Origin: an uncultured Methylococcaceae bacterium
GTDB lineage: Bacteria; Pseudomonadota; Gammaproteobacteria; Methylococcales; Methylomonadaceae
DNA length: 41,945 nucleotides
Assembly (NCBI GenBank): GCA_903945375.1
Contig: CAJAVP010000077.1
Span: 1-41,945, forward strand
Reading direction: 5' to 3'
Numbering within the stretch: position 1 is the stretch's first letter; each line of letters opens with the position of its first letter. Below are positions 24,530-33,242 of this stretch, piece after piece. A program made the translations under genes and the position numbers. The notes beneath the pieces are model-generated. The model had not been told where the DNA came from. It saw only the letters and a list, made by a program, of their open reading frames with translations, and ran no database searches.

Positions 24530-26580
24530 GCTTATTCGATCACTTAAAAAAAATACAAGAACCCACTAAACCCGAAAGTAATCATCATGCGCCCGCAACG
24601 TCTGATATATCCGAAGATAAGGGGGCTGAGACACCCACTGATGTAGAAGAGCAATCCAACATCGATAATCCAATGGAGGGTTTCACCGCCTCGGAAGTCA
24701 TGACCACTGTAGCGGTACTGGCGGATTCAGAAACACCACATTTTTCAGTTGGTATCGATTTAGGAACGACGCACTGCGTTTTATCTTATGCCAAAATGGG
24801 CGCGATGGATGAGGCGTTTAGTCAAGAAGTCATGGCTATACCGCAATTATCTGCCCCGGGAATGGTGGAAGAAAGTTACCAGCTGCCCTCCTTCATGTAC
24901 CAAGCGCACGAAGACGAATTGGCTGAAGGGGCAACTGATTTGCCTTGGCTTGCAAAGCCAGCCTATTTAGTGGGTGAAATTGCCCGTAATCTAGGCAGCA
25001 AAACACCGATTCGACTGGTTTCAAGCGCCAAAAGCTGGTTATGCCACGCAGGGATTGACTGTAAAGCACCGATATTGCCAATTGAAGCGCCTGAGGAAGT
25101 CGGCCGAGTTTCACCTTTTCAGGCCAGTGTTGCCTATTTACAGCATCTCAATGAGGCTTGGCTATACCAGCATCCGTCTGCGCCGCTTGCGGAACAAGAT
25201 TTAGTCATTACTGTACCGGCCTCTTTCGATCCTGCTGCGCGTGAATTAACCATTGAGGCCGCTCGTGCGGTGGGTTTACATCAAGCGATTTTACTAGAAG
25301 AACCTCAAGCGGCTGTTTATAGTTGGATAGAAAAAAGCCAAGGTGATTGGCGTAAACAAGCCCAGTGCGGTGATGTTATCTTGGTTATCGATATCGGTGG
25401 CGGTACGACCGACCTTTCCTTAATTGCGGTCACGCAACAAAACGGTAATTTAGAGCTGACGCGGGTTGCCGTCGGAGATCATATCCTATTAGGTGGTGAC
25501 AATATGGACTTAGCTTTGGCCTATACCGTCAAAGCTAAGGTAGAAAAAGACGGGCAACGCCTACAACCTTGGCAAATACAAGCCTTAACCCATGGCTGTC
25601 GAGAAGCGAAAGAAAAGCTCTTTAGTGATGACAGCATTGACACCATCCCGCTGGTTGTTGCCAATCGAGGCTCTTCATTAATTGGAGGCACCTTACGTAC
25701 CGAGCTAACTCGTGACGAGGTGCAACGTGTTTTAGTCGAAGGTTTCTTGCCTCGCGTTGCGGCAAGTGATCGACCGGTGAGCCGTCCACGTACTGGATTA
25801 CGCACAACGGGCTTACCTTATGCCCAAGATGCGGGTATCACAAGGCATTTAGCTGCATTTTTAGCTAAACAACAGGCTGCAACCAACGACTTGCCTGATA
25901 TCAACTTGCCTGAGCAAGCCACTTTCTTACATCCAACCGCTGTTCTATTTAACGGCGGCGTATTAAAAGCGCACGCTTTAGCAGATCGACTTATGGACGT
26001 GCTAAATTCTTGGCTACTGGCTGAAAATGCACCGGCAGCGCGTTTATTGGCAGGGGCTGATTTAGATTTAGCTGTTGCGCGTGGCGCGGCGTACTATGGT
26101 TTTGTACGCAAAGGCAAAGGGGTGAGAATCAAAGGGGGTACGGCGGCATCGTATTATGTCGGTGTAGAAAGCGCTATGCCGGCAGTGCCGGGATTAGCTC
26201 CCGAACTGGAAGCCTTATGTATTGCTCCATTTGGGATGGAAGAAGGTACGCAAGAAGAATTGCATCATGATGAATTTGGCTTAGTCATTGGCGAGCCGGT
26301 ACGGTTTCGCTTTTTTGCCTCGCATACTCGCAGAGAAGACCGGGTGGGGACTCGTTTAGATTACTGGACGGATGAAGAGTTATCGGAATTGGCTGAAATT
26401 GAAATCACGTTACCGGAAGATGATCATCGTCCGGGTGAGGTTGTCCCTGTTCATTTATGTTCAGCCGTGACAGAAGTCGGTACTTTAGAGCTAAATGCGG
26501 TGTCACAACGTGATAGTGGACGTTGGAAAATTGAGTTTGATGTGCGAGCAGGTGATCTTAATTTGTCCAATTCCGCTTAA
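24526..26580 (+). CDS. Hsp70-family ATPase (DnaK-like, divergent)
   Basis: A 684-residue protein with an actin-like ATPase fold: phosphate-1 motif VGIDLGTTHCVLSY near residue 77, VIDIGGGTTDLSLI as phosphate-2, and FNGGVLKAHAL near the adenosine-binding motif. An acidic 75-residue leader precedes the ATPase. After the ATPase only a shorter beta-rich region remains (about 150 residues), so the usual DnaK substrate domain and lid look reduced. No dnaJ or grpE is nearby. In similar clusters a second, larger Hsp70 gene often follows; none is present here, since the next 500 nt are gene-free. Confidence 0.85.
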   Translation: MSLFDHLKKIQEPTKPESNHHAPATSDISEDKGAETPTDVEEQSNIDNPMEGFTASEVMTTVAVLADSETPHFSVGIDLGTTHCVLSYAKMGAMDEAFSQEVMAIPQLSAPGMVEESYQLPSFMYQAHEDELAEGATDLPWLAKPAYLVGEIARNLGSKTPIRLVSSAKSWLCHAGIDCKAPILPIEAPEEVGRVSPFQASVAYLQHLNEAWLYQHPSAPLAEQDLVITVPASFDPAARELTIEAARAVGLHQAILLEEPQAAVYSWIEKSQGDWRKQAQCGDVILVIDIGGGTTDLSLIAVTQQNGNLELTRVAVGDHILLGGDNMDLALAYTVKAKVEKDGQRLQPWQIQALTHGCREAKEKLFSDDSIDTIPLVVANRGSSLIGGTLRTELTRDEVQRVLVEGFLPRVAASDRPVSRPRTGLRTTGLPYAQDAGITRHLAAFLAKQQAATNDLPDINLPEQATFLHPTAVLFNGGVLKAHALADRLMDVLNSWLLAENAPAARLLAGADLDLAVARGAAYYGFVRKGKGVRIKGGTAASYYVGVESAMPAVPGLAPELEALCIAPFGMEEGTQEELHHDEFGLVIGEPVRFRFFASHTRREDRVGTRLDYWTDEELSELAEIEITLPEDDHRPGEVVPVHLCSAVTEVGTLELNAVSQRDSGRWKIEFDVRAGDLNLSNSA

Positions 26581-26667
26581 TGGTATACTGATTTGTAGTT
26601 GGTCGTTGTTCCAGCAACGGTCTATTTACAAAACGCTTTCAGACAGCTAAAGACGGCTATAACGTGT

Positions 26668-26688
26668 GGAGAGCAGGCTCTGCTCTCC
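26668..26688 (+). terminator. Hairpin after the Hsp70 gene, possible terminator
   Basis: GGAGAGCAG and CTGCTCTCC form a perfect 9-bp stem with a 3-nt loop, 88 nt after the Hsp70 stop. The T-rich tail is weak, so termination is uncertain. Confidence 0.4.
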
Positions 26689-27010
26689 TCCGTATTGATT
26701 GTATCGACAGCATTTAACTTAAGCATCCGGTCTTTAAGTTGGTAGCCGTATATTTGTTGCAATAGCTTGGCTAGCAAACGCAAATCTGAGACGATTTGAT
26801 AATAAAACGGCTATCAGTACGCCCTAAAAAGAACAGATGACTAGGCACGAACGGGGTCACTATTAATCAAAATAGTTCTACAAGACAGCTTCGAAAGCTC
26901 TACGATTTCGACTTTATTTAGGAGAGGGCATTTAGGAATAATAAGCTAAATGTTTTGAATGCACTCGTCTAAAAAAGCTTTTTTTCAAGATGCCGACACC
27001 TTCTTTGCGC

Positions 27011-27054
27011 CTTGTAATATACAAGCTTGAGATTAAGCAAAAGTCATTTATAGG
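27011..27054 (+). promoter_or_regulatory. Candidate promoter with upstream palindrome before the dioxygenase gene
   Basis: TTGAGA (27027-27032) and TATAGG (27049-27054) lie 16 nt apart and match the sigma70 consensus at 5/6 and 4/6. A perfect palindrome CTTGTAATATACAAG (27011-27025) abuts the -35 box and could bind a regulator. The ATG of the next gene is about 38 nt further on. Confidence 0.4.
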
Positions 27055-27092
27055 CTAAATCGATTTTAATCGACGTTGAGGACGTTTGAAAA

Positions 27093-28004
27093 ATGAATGT
27101 AATAAAGCAAATTTTGGCGATAGTAAGCAATCAGAAAGAGTTTGTTGGTATGATTGGCAATCCAATAGCGAACCGTTTTGGTCTACATATTTTTCGGATA
27201 CTCTTGAGTGATGGCATATGCCGTATTAGAACTTTACCTTTCTTTTTTCTTGAAAGGGTAGCCAGACAATCTCTTGCCAAAGACGGCATCGTCATTATTG
27301 AAAATTTTTTGGAGGACGCTGAATTTCGCCAGATTAAAGCGGAGGTCTATCAACAGTTGGCTGCTTTGCCGCCAGCTTTAGACAATACAGAATTAGGTTT
27401 TGGAAAAAAGATGGCGCATGAGTACGGTTTTGATCGCTATGACGGTGGAACGCTTAATCGCTTTGCTCGTGTTGCAGACGATTCTGCTACTTGTCGTTTT
27501 TTGACTAAAAATCCAAGACTCTCGCGATTGACTCTGGCATTGTTTGGTTTGCGTAATCGTCCGACAAAATATTTTACCTATGAACTTCGTCATGGCGATG
27601 AATCGACTAATCCCGATATACAAAAACAAGTGCATAAAGATACGTTTTTTCACACTTACAAACTATGGTATTTCGTGGATGCCGTTACCGATGATCAAGG
27701 GCCGTTTGCCTATTCTCTGGGTAGTCAGCGCTCAACTTTCAAGAGCCTAAGTTGGGAATATCAGATGAGCTGCCTTGTCAGCACAATGCCTAGCCTTAAT
27801 CGTGGTGGCTCTTTCCGCGCCTCTAATGCCGATTTACAGCATATGAATTATCCGTTACCTTGCGCCCAACGCTTGCCAGCTAATACCTTAGTGATTGCTG
27901 ATACGAAGGGATTTCACTGTAGAGGCAACGGACTGACAGGCACATGTCGTATAGGAATTTATGCCAACTTCAGGCCATTAGCCTTTCTGCCATTTTTTCA
28001 TTAG
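27093..28004 (+). CDS. Phytanoyl-CoA dioxygenase (PhyH)-like Fe(II)/2-oxoglutarate oxygenase
   Basis: A 303-residue protein whose core starts at about residue 60 with LAKDGIVIIENFLEDAEFRQI, the usual beginning of PhyH-type oxygenases. The likely iron triad is H181 and D183 (QVHKDTFFH) with H275 (TKGFHCRG), and R286 (CRIGIY) is placed to bind 2-oxoglutarate. The N-terminal 55 residues are hydrophobic and basic and have no clear match. The substrate is unknown; family members hydroxylate lipids, small metabolites and antibiotics. It stands alone, with gene-free DNA before it and 140 nt before the next gene. Confidence 0.72.
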   Translation: MNVIKQILAIVSNQKEFVGMIGNPIANRFGLHIFRILLSDGICRIRTLPFFFLERVARQSLAKDGIVIIENFLEDAEFRQIKAEVYQQLAALPPALDNTELGFGKKMAHEYGFDRYDGGTLNRFARVADDSATCRFLTKNPRLSRLTLALFGLRNRPTKYFTYELRHGDESTNPDIQKQVHKDTFFHTYKLWYFVDAVTDDQGPFAYSLGSQRSTFKSLSWEYQMSCLVSTMPSLNRGGSFRASNADLQHMNYPLPCAQRLPANTLVIADTKGFHCRGNGLTGTCRIGIYANFRPLAFLPFFH

Positions 28005-28145
28005 ACTACCGCTCCCTCCTTAATTAAAAAAAAACGTGATGCGGGTAATCTTTCGTCCACTGGCATGTGATGGTTGCCTGTTATAGCACTCTAAGTTATA
28101 GAACACACCATCCTATTTTCTTATAACGCTAAGGCTTAATTTTTG

Positions 28146-29105
28146 ATGAGATATATGACACACAAAGAGAATACTGGATTTTCAATTTTGAATAGTCATG
28201 CAGCGGATATGCCCTATAAAACCGTTATTGTATTAGGCGTACCTCGTGGAGGAACGTCGATGGTTTCTGGCGTTTTGGCTAAGCTAGGCGTTTTTATGGG
28301 ATCACAAGATAAGCTTGAACCCTTTTATGAAAATACTGAATTGGGTCTTTGTTGTAAATTAAAAGATAAAAAGAAAGCTCAAAAAACTATCGCTATTTAC
28401 AATGATAAATATGCTATTTGGGGTATAAAAATATTTCCCAAAGCATGGCTTTTCTGGTTTAGCAGAGCATATTTTCGTCATCCTATTTATATCGTTGTGT
28501 TTCGCGATATATTAGCAATCGCTAAACGGCAGGTTGTCTCATTAGATAAATCATTATTAACAGAGATGTTTAAAGCGCTCTGGTTTAACGGTTGCCTGCT
28601 GGTATTTTTACGGTTCAATAAAAAACCTACACTCATTATTTCTTATGAAAAAACACTTCTGTTTCCCGAAAGCTTTGTTGAAGAATTATGTTCTTTTCTT
28701 GGCATAAGCGATGTGCATCAAGCTGAATCCGCCATAAAATTCATTAGACCTTCGCCTTCCGATTATTTAATGCGTTCTACGACACAATGCCAATTAGATA
28801 AAGAGGCTCACTATTTCGGTTATGTTGATATTGTTAATCAACATGAAGTGACAGGTTGGGTTTTATCTCTATTACATGAAAACCCTATTGCCATAGAGTT
28901 ATGGGTTAACGGTAACTATCAGCAGGCCGTGGATGCCAATTTAATACGTTATGATGTTAAAGAAAAAGATGCGCGTTTCCATGAAGGATGTGGTTTTGTT
29001 TTTGCTTTTGACGATAAAAATAGCTTAAGTCGTGGTGATTGCGTGGAAGTAAAAATTAGAGAAAAAAATATATCTTTAGTTAATTCACCTTACGTGCTTA
29101 CTTAA
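28146..29105 (+). CDS. Sulfotransferase-like protein with C-terminal carbohydrate-associated domain
   Basis: A 319-residue protein. Near residue 30 it has VIVLGVPRGGTSMVSGVLAK, the 5'-phosphosulfate-binding loop of P-loop sulfotransferases, and later IISYEKTLLFPESFVEELC, similar to the 3'-phosphate-binding area. From about residue 225 a separate beta-rich domain begins: GYVDIVNQHEVTGWVLS and on to ANLIRYDV, then CGFVFAF and VNSPYVL. I have seen this arrangement at the ends of polysaccharide-related glycosyltransferases. The acceptor is unknown. The ATG at 28146 is preferred to a TTG one codon earlier; an ATG at 28155 is also possible. Confidence 0.68.
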   Translation: MRYMTHKENTGFSILNSHAADMPYKTVIVLGVPRGGTSMVSGVLAKLGVFMGSQDKLEPFYENTELGLCCKLKDKKKAQKTIAIYNDKYAIWGIKIFPKAWLFWFSRAYFRHPIYIVVFRDILAIAKRQVVSLDKSLLTEMFKALWFNGCLLVFLRFNKKPTLIISYEKTLLFPESFVEELCSFLGISDVHQAESAIKFIRPSPSDYLMRSTTQCQLDKEAHYFGYVDIVNQHEVTGWVLSLLHENPIAIELWVNGNYQQAVDANLIRYDVKEKDARFHEGCGFVFAFDDKNSLSRGDCVEVKIREKNISLVNSPYVLT

Positions 29106-29134
29106 AACCCTATTTTGTTGATAGCTTAAACCGC

Positions 29135-29761
29135 ATGATTCCCCACGCTTCTGAACTTGTTACCATCCGTCATTTTGGCATTTGTGACTATGAACCCATT
29201 TGGCGCGGGATGCAGCAATTTACTCAACACCGTCAAGCTTTTGATCGGGATGAGATTTGGGTACTTGAACATTACCCTATTTATACTTTGGGATTAGCGG
29301 GTAAACGTGAACATCTACTAAAATTAACAGATATTCCGGTACTACAAAGTGATCGTGGCGGACAGGTGACTTATCACGGCCCTGGACAGTTGATTATTTA
29401 TACCTTATTAGATGTTCAACGTTTACAACTTACGATAAGGCAGTTAGTCACGCATTTGGAGCAAGCGATTATCCATAGCCTAGCTAGTTATGACATAATA
29501 GCGACCGCTAAACCTGAAGCGCCTGGCGTTTATGTCAATAGTAAAAAAATTGGCTCCATTGGTCTTCGGATAAAAAACCATTGCTGCTATCACGGCATTA
29601 GTCTGAATAACCAGATGGATTTACGACCTTTTTCGCATATTAATCCGTGTGGTTATTCTGGATTAGAAATGACGCAATTGGCTGATTTAGGGGTGATAAT
29701 TCCCCTTCACGCGCTGGCTGCTGCTGTTGTTAGCGCAATTACAACCGCATTATATCCATGA
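29135..29761 (+). CDS. lipB: Octanoyl-[acyl-carrier-protein]:protein N-octanoyltransferase
   Basis: A 208-residue LipB that moves octanoate from acyl carrier protein to lipoyl domains. Signature [17 protein letters not shown] lies around residues 73-89. The catalytic pair is K138 ([11 protein letters not shown]) and C172 ([14 protein letters not shown]). Length is normal. Its last codons overlap the lipA start by 4 nt (ATGA), giving the usual lipB-lipA pair. Confidence 0.96.
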   Translation: MIPHASELVTIRHFGICDYEPIWRGMQQFTQHRQAFDRDEIWVLEHYPIYTLGLAGKREHLLKLTDIPVLQSDRGGQVTYHGPGQLIIYTLLDVQRLQLTIRQLVTHLEQAIIHSLASYDIIATAKPEAPGVYVNSKKIGSIGLRIKNHCCYHGISLNNQMDLRPFSHINPCGYSGLEMTQLADLGVIIPLHALAAAVVSAITTALYP

Positions 29762-30723
29762 CTTATCAAGCACCCTCACGTTCTACCCCCGAATCTCATC
29801 AACGCAGCACTGAAAAACTGGCGCGTATTCCTATTAAAGTCGAGCCTGCGGAAGTAGTGCTGCGTAAGCCAGACTGGATACGCATCAAGTTATCTGCCAG
29901 CGAGGAGATTACGCGCATTAAGCAGTTACTGCGTGAACATCAATTACATACGGTTTGTGAAGAAGCGGCTTGCCCTAATTTAGCGGAATGTTTTCAGCAT
30001 GGGACAGCGACGTTTATGATTATGGGGGACTTGTGTACGCGCCGCTGCCCGTTTTGTGATGTAGCGCACGGTAAGCCATTGCCTTTGGATGTGAATGAGC
30101 CGGAACAATTGGCAAAAGCCATACAAGCAATGGCATTAAGTTATGTGGTGATTACTTCGGTTGATCGCGATGATTTACGTGATGGTGGCGCGGGGCATTT
30201 TGCTGACTGTATCGAACACATCCGCCTGTATACGCCATCTACTCAAATTGAAATTTTAGTGCCTGATTTTAGGGGGCGCTTGGATAAGGCATTGGCGCAG
30301 CTGAGCAGAGCGCCGTGTGATATCTTTAATCATAATTTAGAAACGGTGCCGCGTTTGTATAAACAAGCCCGTCCGGGTTCCGATTATTGGGGATCATTGG
30401 AATTATTAAAACGCCATCATCAGGCTTTACCGCATATTCCCACTAAATCCGGATTGATGTTGGGTATCGGTGAAGAACCCGAAGAAGTCCATCAAGTCAT
30501 GAGCGATTTGTTGGCACAGGGCTGTTCTATGCTGACCTTAGGGCAATACTTGCAACCCAGTAAAGCGCATTTACCCGTTAAAAATTATCTTAGCCCCCAG
30601 CAATTTGTCGATTACGGCGAGATGGCAAAGTCCTTAGGGTTTAAACAAGTCGCCAGTGCGCCTTTGGTGAGATCGTCTTATCATGCCGATATGCAGGCGA
30701 GTCAGTTAGCAGATTTAAGCTGA
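29758..30723 (+). CDS. lipA: Lipoyl synthase
   Basis: A 321-residue radical-SAM enzyme that inserts two sulfurs into protein-bound octanoate. Both iron-sulfur clusters are evident: C67, C72 and C78 ([12 protein letters not shown]) for the auxiliary cluster, and C93, C97 and C100 (CTRRCPFC) for the radical-SAM cluster. The conserved serine ligand near the end is in VRSSYHAD. The motif [10 protein letters not shown]-like stretch appears as [15 protein letters not shown]. It completes the two-step pathway with the overlapping lipB. Confidence 0.97.
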   Translation: MTYQAPSRSTPESHQRSTEKLARIPIKVEPAEVVLRKPDWIRIKLSASEEITRIKQLLREHQLHTVCEEAACPNLAECFQHGTATFMIMGDLCTRRCPFCDVAHGKPLPLDVNEPEQLAKAIQAMALSYVVITSVDRDDLRDGGAGHFADCIEHIRLYTPSTQIEILVPDFRGRLDKALAQLSRAPCDIFNHNLETVPRLYKQARPGSDYWGSLELLKRHHQALPHIPTKSGLMLGIGEEPEEVHQVMSDLLAQGCSMLTLGQYLQPSKAHLPVKNYLSPQQFVDYGEMAKSLGFKQVASAPLVRSSYHADMQASQLADLS

Positions 30724-30862
30724 ATATAGTCGGCTACACTTTATCAGCGACTCATCTGCCAGAAATGTCCACTTGCTTAATTTTTTATAAAATGCACTCT
30801 ATATTGAACTACTTGCCCGTTTAACGGTATTAGTAGACTCAACTGGCAAAGAGTTTGCTAAC

Positions 30863-31360
30863 TTGTTAAATACAATTGAACCCCCATTATGCTTTAACTT
30901 TGTACCCTCGGTGTGGTTGAATCGCCTAGTGTTGGTCATTTTTGCGTTGGCTTTGTTTGCCTGTCTGGCTAATTCATTACCCCTACTGGTAAAAGTGAGC
31001 TTAGCCGTACTGACGGTTGGGTATTTTGTTAGTTTACGGCAACGTTTAAAAAAAAGGCAGTTCACCTTCAGGTATACTGATACAAAGTCTTGGGCGTTTT
31101 CCGAGACAGAAGAGTTTGTGAGTATTGAAATATTACCGTCTAGCGTTGTGACAAACTATGCTGTTTTCTTGCATTTTAAAACCTTAGGCGAGGCCGCCTC
31201 AACGCAATCGGCTGTCTTATTGGTAGCAGACAGCTTAACAGATGAGGCCTATCGAACATTTATCGTTAAATTGCTAACAACGGCAGTAAAACACAGGCAG
31301 GCATTACAATCTATTGCTAAAATTAATCCCATCATAACGCGCAACTCAGTTAAGCGTTAG
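30863..31360 (+). CDS. YgfX/CptA-like small membrane protein
   Basis: A 165-residue protein with two close membrane helices near the N-terminus (VLVIFALALFACLANSL and LLVKVSLAVLTVGYFVSL), then a soluble part with a Trp-containing strand (DTKSWAFSETEEF). This layout resembles the YgfX (CptA) family, whose E. coli member pairs with the flavinator SdhE; no sdhE is nearby. The start is uncertain: a TTG with AAAGAG upstream is used, as no ATG fits in the open stretch from 30791. It sits alone between lipA and hfq. Confidence 0.55.
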   Translation: MLNTIEPPLCFNFVPSVWLNRLVLVIFALALFACLANSLPLLVKVSLAVLTVGYFVSLRQRLKKRQFTFRYTDTKSWAFSETEEFVSIEILPSSVVTNYAVFLHFKTLGEAASTQSAVLLVADSLTDEAYRTFIVKLLTTAVKHRQALQSIAKINPIITRNSVKR

Positions 31361-31428
31361 TTATGGGTCTGTTTTGTTTAATCATCGCAGTCATTTAAAA
31401 GATCGCTATAAAAATAAGGAGAAATCGG

Positions 31429-31671
31429 ATGTCAAAAGGTCAAAATTTGCAGGATAATTTTTTAAACACGCTCAGAAAAGAGCACACTCCCGTATCGATT
31501 TTCCTAGTCAATGGTATTAAGCTACAAGGCAAAGTCGATTCGTTCGATCAGTATGTCATCATGCTGAAAAATACAGTCAGTCAAATGGTCTACAAACACG
31601 CTATTTCCACCATCGTGCCCAGCAAGTCGGTAAAAATGTCCCGCGACGAGGATGATGCCGTTGACGAATAA
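31429..31671 (+). CDS. hfq: RNA chaperone Hfq
   Basis: An 80-residue Sm-like hexameric RNA chaperone. The Sm1 region reads [20 protein letters not shown] and the Sm2 region contains [12 protein letters not shown], the Hfq signature. The distal-face residues in [16 protein letters not shown] are present. An AAGGAG ribosome binding site precedes the ATG. The position before hflX is conserved in Gammaproteobacteria. Confidence 0.98.
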   Translation: MSKGQNLQDNFLNTLRKEHTPVSIFLVNGIKLQGKVDSFDQYVIMLKNTVSQMVYKHAISTIVPSKSVKMSRDEDDAVDE

Positions 31672-31721
31672 ACCTGTGTTGAGACAAATTAAGCGTTTTT
31701 ATGCCGTCATTGAGGTAACGT

Positions 31722-32990
31722 GTGTTTGATCGTCCTGATTCAGGTGAAAGAGCCGTCTTGGTTCATCTCACATTTTATGGCGGACAAGAAGACCTGCAAG
31801 AGCTTAAAGAGCTGGCAAAATCGGCGGGCACAGAACCGGTCTTTGTCGTTACGGGTAGCCGCCAACGACCTGATCCCAAATATTTTGTGGGTAAAGGAAA
31901 GCTGGAAGAGCTTAAAGGTGTTGTTGACAGCCATTCAGCCGATGTTGTCTTATTCAATCATCCGTTATCACCCAGCCAAGAAAGAAATCTCGAAGGCTTT
32001 TTAGGGGTGCGGGTGGTGGATAGAAATGGCTTGATTCTCGATATTTTTGCTCAGCGGGCACAATCATTTGAAGGTAAATTGCAGGTTGAGCTGGCGCAAT
32101 TAAAGCATCTGTCCACTCGCCTCGTGCGAGGCTGGACGCATTTAGAGCGACAAAAAGGCGGTATTGGTTTACGTGGGCCTGGGGAGACACAATTGGAAAC
32201 CGATCGCCGTTTGCTGGGTTTGCGTATTAAGCAGATTCAACAGCGTTTGGATAAAGTGGAAAAACAACGCCATCAAGGTCGCAACAAGCGAAAAAAAGCC
32301 GAAGTACCAACCGTTGCTTTGGTGGGCTATACCAATGCAGGTAAATCGACTTTGTTCAACAGTCTGACCGGTGCGGATATTTATGCTGCTGATCAATTGT
32401 TTGCAACCTTAGACCCAACCTTGCGTAACGTGGTTTTGGCCAATAACCGCTCGATTGTTTTGGCCGATACCGTGGGCTTTATTCGTCACTTACCACATGA
32501 ATTGGTTGCCGCTTTTAAATCGACACTGCAAGAAGCCAGCGAAGCCGATTTATTAGTTCACGTTATTGATGTGCAAACCGAAGATCGGGAAGAAATTATG
32601 GCGCAAGTCAATCAGGTTCTTGCTGATATTAAAGCGGACAAAATTCCACAGCTGGAAGTCTTTAATAAAATAGATTTACTACCCGCCGTAGAGCCGCATA
32701 TTGATCGTGATGAAACGGGCAAGCCCATTAGGGTGTGGCTTTCGGCAGCAACCGGTCTTGGACTGGGATTATTAAATCAGGCTTTGACCGAGTTGTTTTC
32801 ATCCTCGTTGATTACGCGGCGTTGCTTCTTAACGCCTCAGCAAGGCGACATTCGGGCAAAATTATTTATTTGCGCAAAAATTATTGACGAGCATATTGAT
32901 GAGCAAGGCGCGAGTGAACTATTTGTTGAGATGGATCCCAAGTATCTGGGTTTATTGAAGCAGGTTCATACGGAAGAAGTCTACAAATAA
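31722..32990 (+). CDS. hflX: GTPase HflX
   Basis: A 422-residue ribosome-associated GTPase. The N-terminal HflX domain includes FVGKGKLEEL and LFNHPLSPSQERNLE. A middle segment GGIGLRGPGETQLETDRR is a family hallmark. The G domain has GYTNAGKSTLFN (G1), DTVGFIRHLPHELV (G3) and NKID (G4). The start is GTG at 31722 with GAGG 6 nt upstream; MFDRPDSGERAVLVHL aligns with the usual N-terminus. It follows hfq by 50 nt. Confidence 0.96.
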   Translation: MFDRPDSGERAVLVHLTFYGGQEDLQELKELAKSAGTEPVFVVTGSRQRPDPKYFVGKGKLEELKGVVDSHSADVVLFNHPLSPSQERNLEGFLGVRVVDRNGLILDIFAQRAQSFEGKLQVELAQLKHLSTRLVRGWTHLERQKGGIGLRGPGETQLETDRRLLGLRIKQIQQRLDKVEKQRHQGRNKRKKAEVPTVALVGYTNAGKSTLFNSLTGADIYAADQLFATLDPTLRNVVLANNRSIVLADTVGFIRHLPHELVAAFKSTLQEASEADLLVHVIDVQTEDREEIMAQVNQVLADIKADKIPQLEVFNKIDLLPAVEPHIDRDETGKPIRVWLSAATGLGLGLLNQALTELFSSSLITRRCFLTPQQGDIRAKLFICAKIIDEHIDEQGASELFVEMDPKYLGLLKQVHTEEVYK

Positions 32991-33043
32991 TCGCAAGCCC
33001 TTGCTTTAACCCCCATGTTTTACGTGTAGCATCCCGTCTTATG

Positions 33044-33080
33044 ACCGTCGTTTTATCCAAAAAAACACGACGGTATTTTA
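33044..33080 (+). terminator. Probable terminator after hflX
   Basis: ACCGTCGT (33044-33051) pairs with ACGACGGT (33067-33074), a perfect 8-bp stem with a 15-nt loop, followed by ATTTT. It lies in the 252-nt hflX-hflK gap and may separate hfq-hflX from hflKC. Confidence 0.55.
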
Positions 33081-33242
33081 AGATTCGATAGGTTTTTACT
33101 GCATGTCATCCTGTTAAACAATGATAATTCCATTATTTACGATAGAATACAGCACACATCGCAATGCAAGGTTAAAACCAGCCCTGCTCAGGGCCGTATT
33201 TTGCGTATTCTAAGCAATTAATAATCCACTACGGAGTAGTTT

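Larger units (their letters stand above)
26581..27092. other. Gene-free stretch after the Hsp70 gene
   Basis: About 512 nt with no supportable gene. It contains a 9-bp perfect hairpin at 26668-26688, a 14-nt palindrome AAAAAAGCTTTTTT at 26971-26984, and a promoter-like region with an upstream palindrome at 27011-27054. Confidence 0.6.

Noticed and set aside
26668-26688. Perfect hairpin considered as a repeat unit or small RNA
   Set aside because: Only one copy, no array and no promoter seen. A terminator-like role after the Hsp70 gene is the simplest reading.
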